DNA from: a bacterium
Lineage (GTDB): Bacteria > Bacteroidota > Ignavibacteria > Kapaibacteriales > UBA2268
Length of the DNA stretch: 64,000 bases
Assembly: GCA_024711295.1 (NCBI GenBank)
Contig: JANJTB010000040.1
Location: 1 to 64,000 of the forward strand
Direction of reading: 5' to 3'
The position numbers and the translations under genes were made by a program. Below, in pieces: positions 62,805 through 64,000 of this stretch (its first letter is position 1; the number at the start of each line of letters is the position of its first letter). The notes beneath the pieces are model-generated. The model was given only the letters and a program-made list of their open reading frames with translations, was not told the DNA's origin and ran no database searches.

Positions 62805-63597
62805 TATTCGAATTGAGAATAGAATTAGAAATAATACTCTCCAACTGTTTTCTTACAGTTAGTTCAATCTCTTCTTTTCTTAACTGACGGGTAGATTCAT
62901 TAAGCTGGATAATGGTATTGCGGAGCTCGGCAAGTGCATTATTAATTTGCTGCATTTCACCAAGCATTTCGATGTTTGGTTTAGCAGTAAGCTCAAGATT
63001 ATTGGCTATATTATCCAATTTGGAAACCAATTCTGATTGTCCCGCACTTAAGGAACTAAGCTCATCTGAGATATTTTCGAACGTTACGCTTGTTTGAGCA
63101 AAATCCTTGGCAATTTCACCTATTTCTGTAAGCAGTTCATCTTTTTGAGATTCCTGATCTTCGTCTATGGCAGCACCAATTTCATCATCTCCTGGTGAAA
63201 AAAGCATAACTATGAACATAAAGAACAACATAGCTGCCTCGAAAACAACACCAGCTATCACTAATCTATCATCAACTGCATCGCTGAACCGACGAATACC
63301 AATTACTACCAATAACACTGCTGCACCAAAATACACAAAAGAGTTGATAGCCGAATAATAAAATCTGTTTACTATCTCTTCCATCCAAATTCTGGTACCT
63401 CTGAAAAAGCCAAGACGGTGCATCACCGTAGTTTCAGTTTTGATGTATTTTGTCAGGTCAGTTTCGTAAACACAGATTTTCCAACAATTTAACAGCAATG
63501 ATAATGAACCGAGCTGCTTTTTGTATTTCAACTCTCTGAATATTTCCTGCAATATTAATCTGCCGGAAGCTGATGATAATGAATCTATCTTTCTCAT
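62794..63597 (-). CDS. gldL: GldL-like type IX secretion motor protein
   Basis: An inner-membrane protein with two helices: SFVYFGAAVLLVVIGI, then LVIAGVVFEAAMLFFMFIVMLF. The Glu in the second helix corresponds to the essential membrane Glu of Flavobacterium GldL (TEAAIF compared with FEAAML), and YFGAAVLLVVIG aligns with YGMGAAVVIIG. The C-terminal cytoplasmic part is a long coiled coil (ISDELSSLSAGQSELVSKLDNI). I start it at ATG 63597, giving about 70 extra residues before helix 1; ATG at 63423 would give the usual GldL length of about 209 residues. The frame also opens to 63648. Confidence 0.82.
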   Translation of the reverse strand: MRKIDSLSSASGRLILQEIFRELKYKKQLGSLSLLLNCWKICVYETDLTKYIKTETTVMHRLGFFRGTRIWMEEIVNRFYYSAINSFVYFGAAVLLVVIGIRRFSDAVDDRLVIAGVVFEAAMLFFMFIVMLFSPGDDEIGAAIDEDQESQKDELLTEIGEIAKDFAQTSVTFENISDELSSLSAGQSELVSKLDNIANNLELTAKPNIEMLGEMQQINNALAELRNTIIQLNESTRQLRKEEIELTVRKQLESIISNSILNSNNAG

Positions 63598-63718
63598 TGA
63601 TAATAAATTTACTTCAAAAAACCCAAAACATTTTTGAGATACACCCAAAAAGTCAAAAATAGCATTATTTTAATAATAAATACTAATTTTTTTGAATTAA
63701 ATATAACTTAGCAAAGCA

Positions 63719-64000
63719 TTAGGATTCATAAAGTCTCAAAAAATCCTCAAACTTTTCACGTCTGCGGATTAAGCGGACATTATCATTATCTATAATGACC
63801 TCTGCTGGACGTGGTCTGTTATTGTAATTAGATGCCATTGTAAATCCGTAAGCCCCAACATCTCTCAATATCAGTAAATCTCCTTCGCTAACCGGTGGCA
63901 TGAATACATTTTTTGCAAAAATATCAGAGTTCTCGCAAATTTGTCCGCAAAGGTTGACATTCCATTCCGGTACATCCTTACCGTAAACATAAGTTCTGTG
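63719..64000 (-). CDS. lysA: Diaminopimelate decarboxylase, C-terminal part (partial)
   Basis: The gene runs off the right edge; only its last 93 codons are here. The reading frame from the edge contains VNLCGQICENSDIFAKN, the LysA motif with the substrate-contacting Cys of the partner subunit, then the AYGFTMASNYNNRPRPAEV signature and RRREKFEDFL at the end. The enzyme is PLP-dependent and converts meso-diaminopimelate to lysine, at the end of the lysine pathway. The N-terminal PLP barrel lies outside the window. Confidence 0.95.
   Translation of the reverse strand, partial: HRTYVYGKDVPEWNVNLCGQICENSDIFAKNVFMPPVSEGDLLILRDVGAYGFTMASNYNNRPRPAEVIIDNDNVRLIRRREKFEDFLRLYES

Noticed and set aside
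1-64000. CRISPR array, rRNA or tRNA
   Set aside because: I saw no regularly spaced repeats and no cloverleaf or rRNA core sequence on either strand; a tRNA scan would be decisive.

Overview
This window looks like chromosomal DNA from a low-GC member of the Fibrobacterota-Chlorobiota-Bacteroidota superphylum. Several lines of evidence point there: type IX secretion (T9SS) C-terminal sorting domains on three proteins, a GldL/GldM-type T9SS motor pair, a BtuB/BtuG-like B12 uptake operon, Omp28, DUF5777- and DUF6029-like envelope proteins, and promoters of the Bacteroidota type (TTTG, 19 bases, TAnnTTTG). Some starts also carry GGGAG/GGAGG-like ribosome binding sites, which are uncommon in Bacteroidia and Flavobacteriia. 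An Ignavibacteria- or Kapabacteria-like lineage is therefore plausible, but this is inference. I saw no rRNA, tRNA, CRISPR array or insertion sequence.

Layout. 1-0.5 kb: relic of an RHS/YD-repeat gene. 0.5-8.5 kb: housekeeping and small accessory genes (GNAT, a stand-alone PolX N-terminal-like protein, SMR exporter, M20 peptidase, OmpA-type lipid/cell-wall protein, HNH nuclease, sensor kinase). 8.6-15.4 kb: a minus-strand B12 operon with a clear promoter, an adenosylcobalamin riboswitch, a T9SS-targeted tandem-repeat surface protein, a BtuB-like receptor, an exported protein and a BtuG-like lipoprotein. 16-19 kb: a T9SS-targeted subtilisin with a small lipoprotein. 19-24.4 kb: FliK-like protein, two sensor kinases, mannose-1-phosphate guanylyltransferase. 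24.6-31.9 kb: TPR protein, queF-queD, fused 2-oxoacid dehydrogenase E1, holB-ricT. 31.9-35.7 kb: a three-gene cassette (ECF sigma factor, membrane anti-sigma-like protein ending in a T9SS tail, Ycf48-like propeller) bounded by two 118-base direct repeats. 35.8-37.2 kb: an intact orphan phage terminase large subunit. 37.2-41.7 kb: Cys-rich PAS kinase, Dps, cytochrome-like lipoprotein, YceI, DUF5777, SRPBCC. 41.8-48.5 kb: TetR-controlled tripartite ABC exporter (TolC, HlyD, two ATPases, two permeases). 48.6-60.6 kb: rhodanese, response regulator, TPR kinase, tatC, MBL-fold hydrolase, DUF6029-Omp28 pair, DUF3788, phosphohexomutase, murI. 60.6-64 kb: AlkD-like, GldM, GldL, and the 3' end of lysA.

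How the parts connect: the T9SS motor (61.3-63.6 kb) would serve the secreted products seen elsewhere (B12 surface protein, subtilisin, possibly the anti-sigma-like protein). GDP-mannose supply is represented by the hexomutase and guanylyltransferase. Six two-component proteins are scattered through the window.
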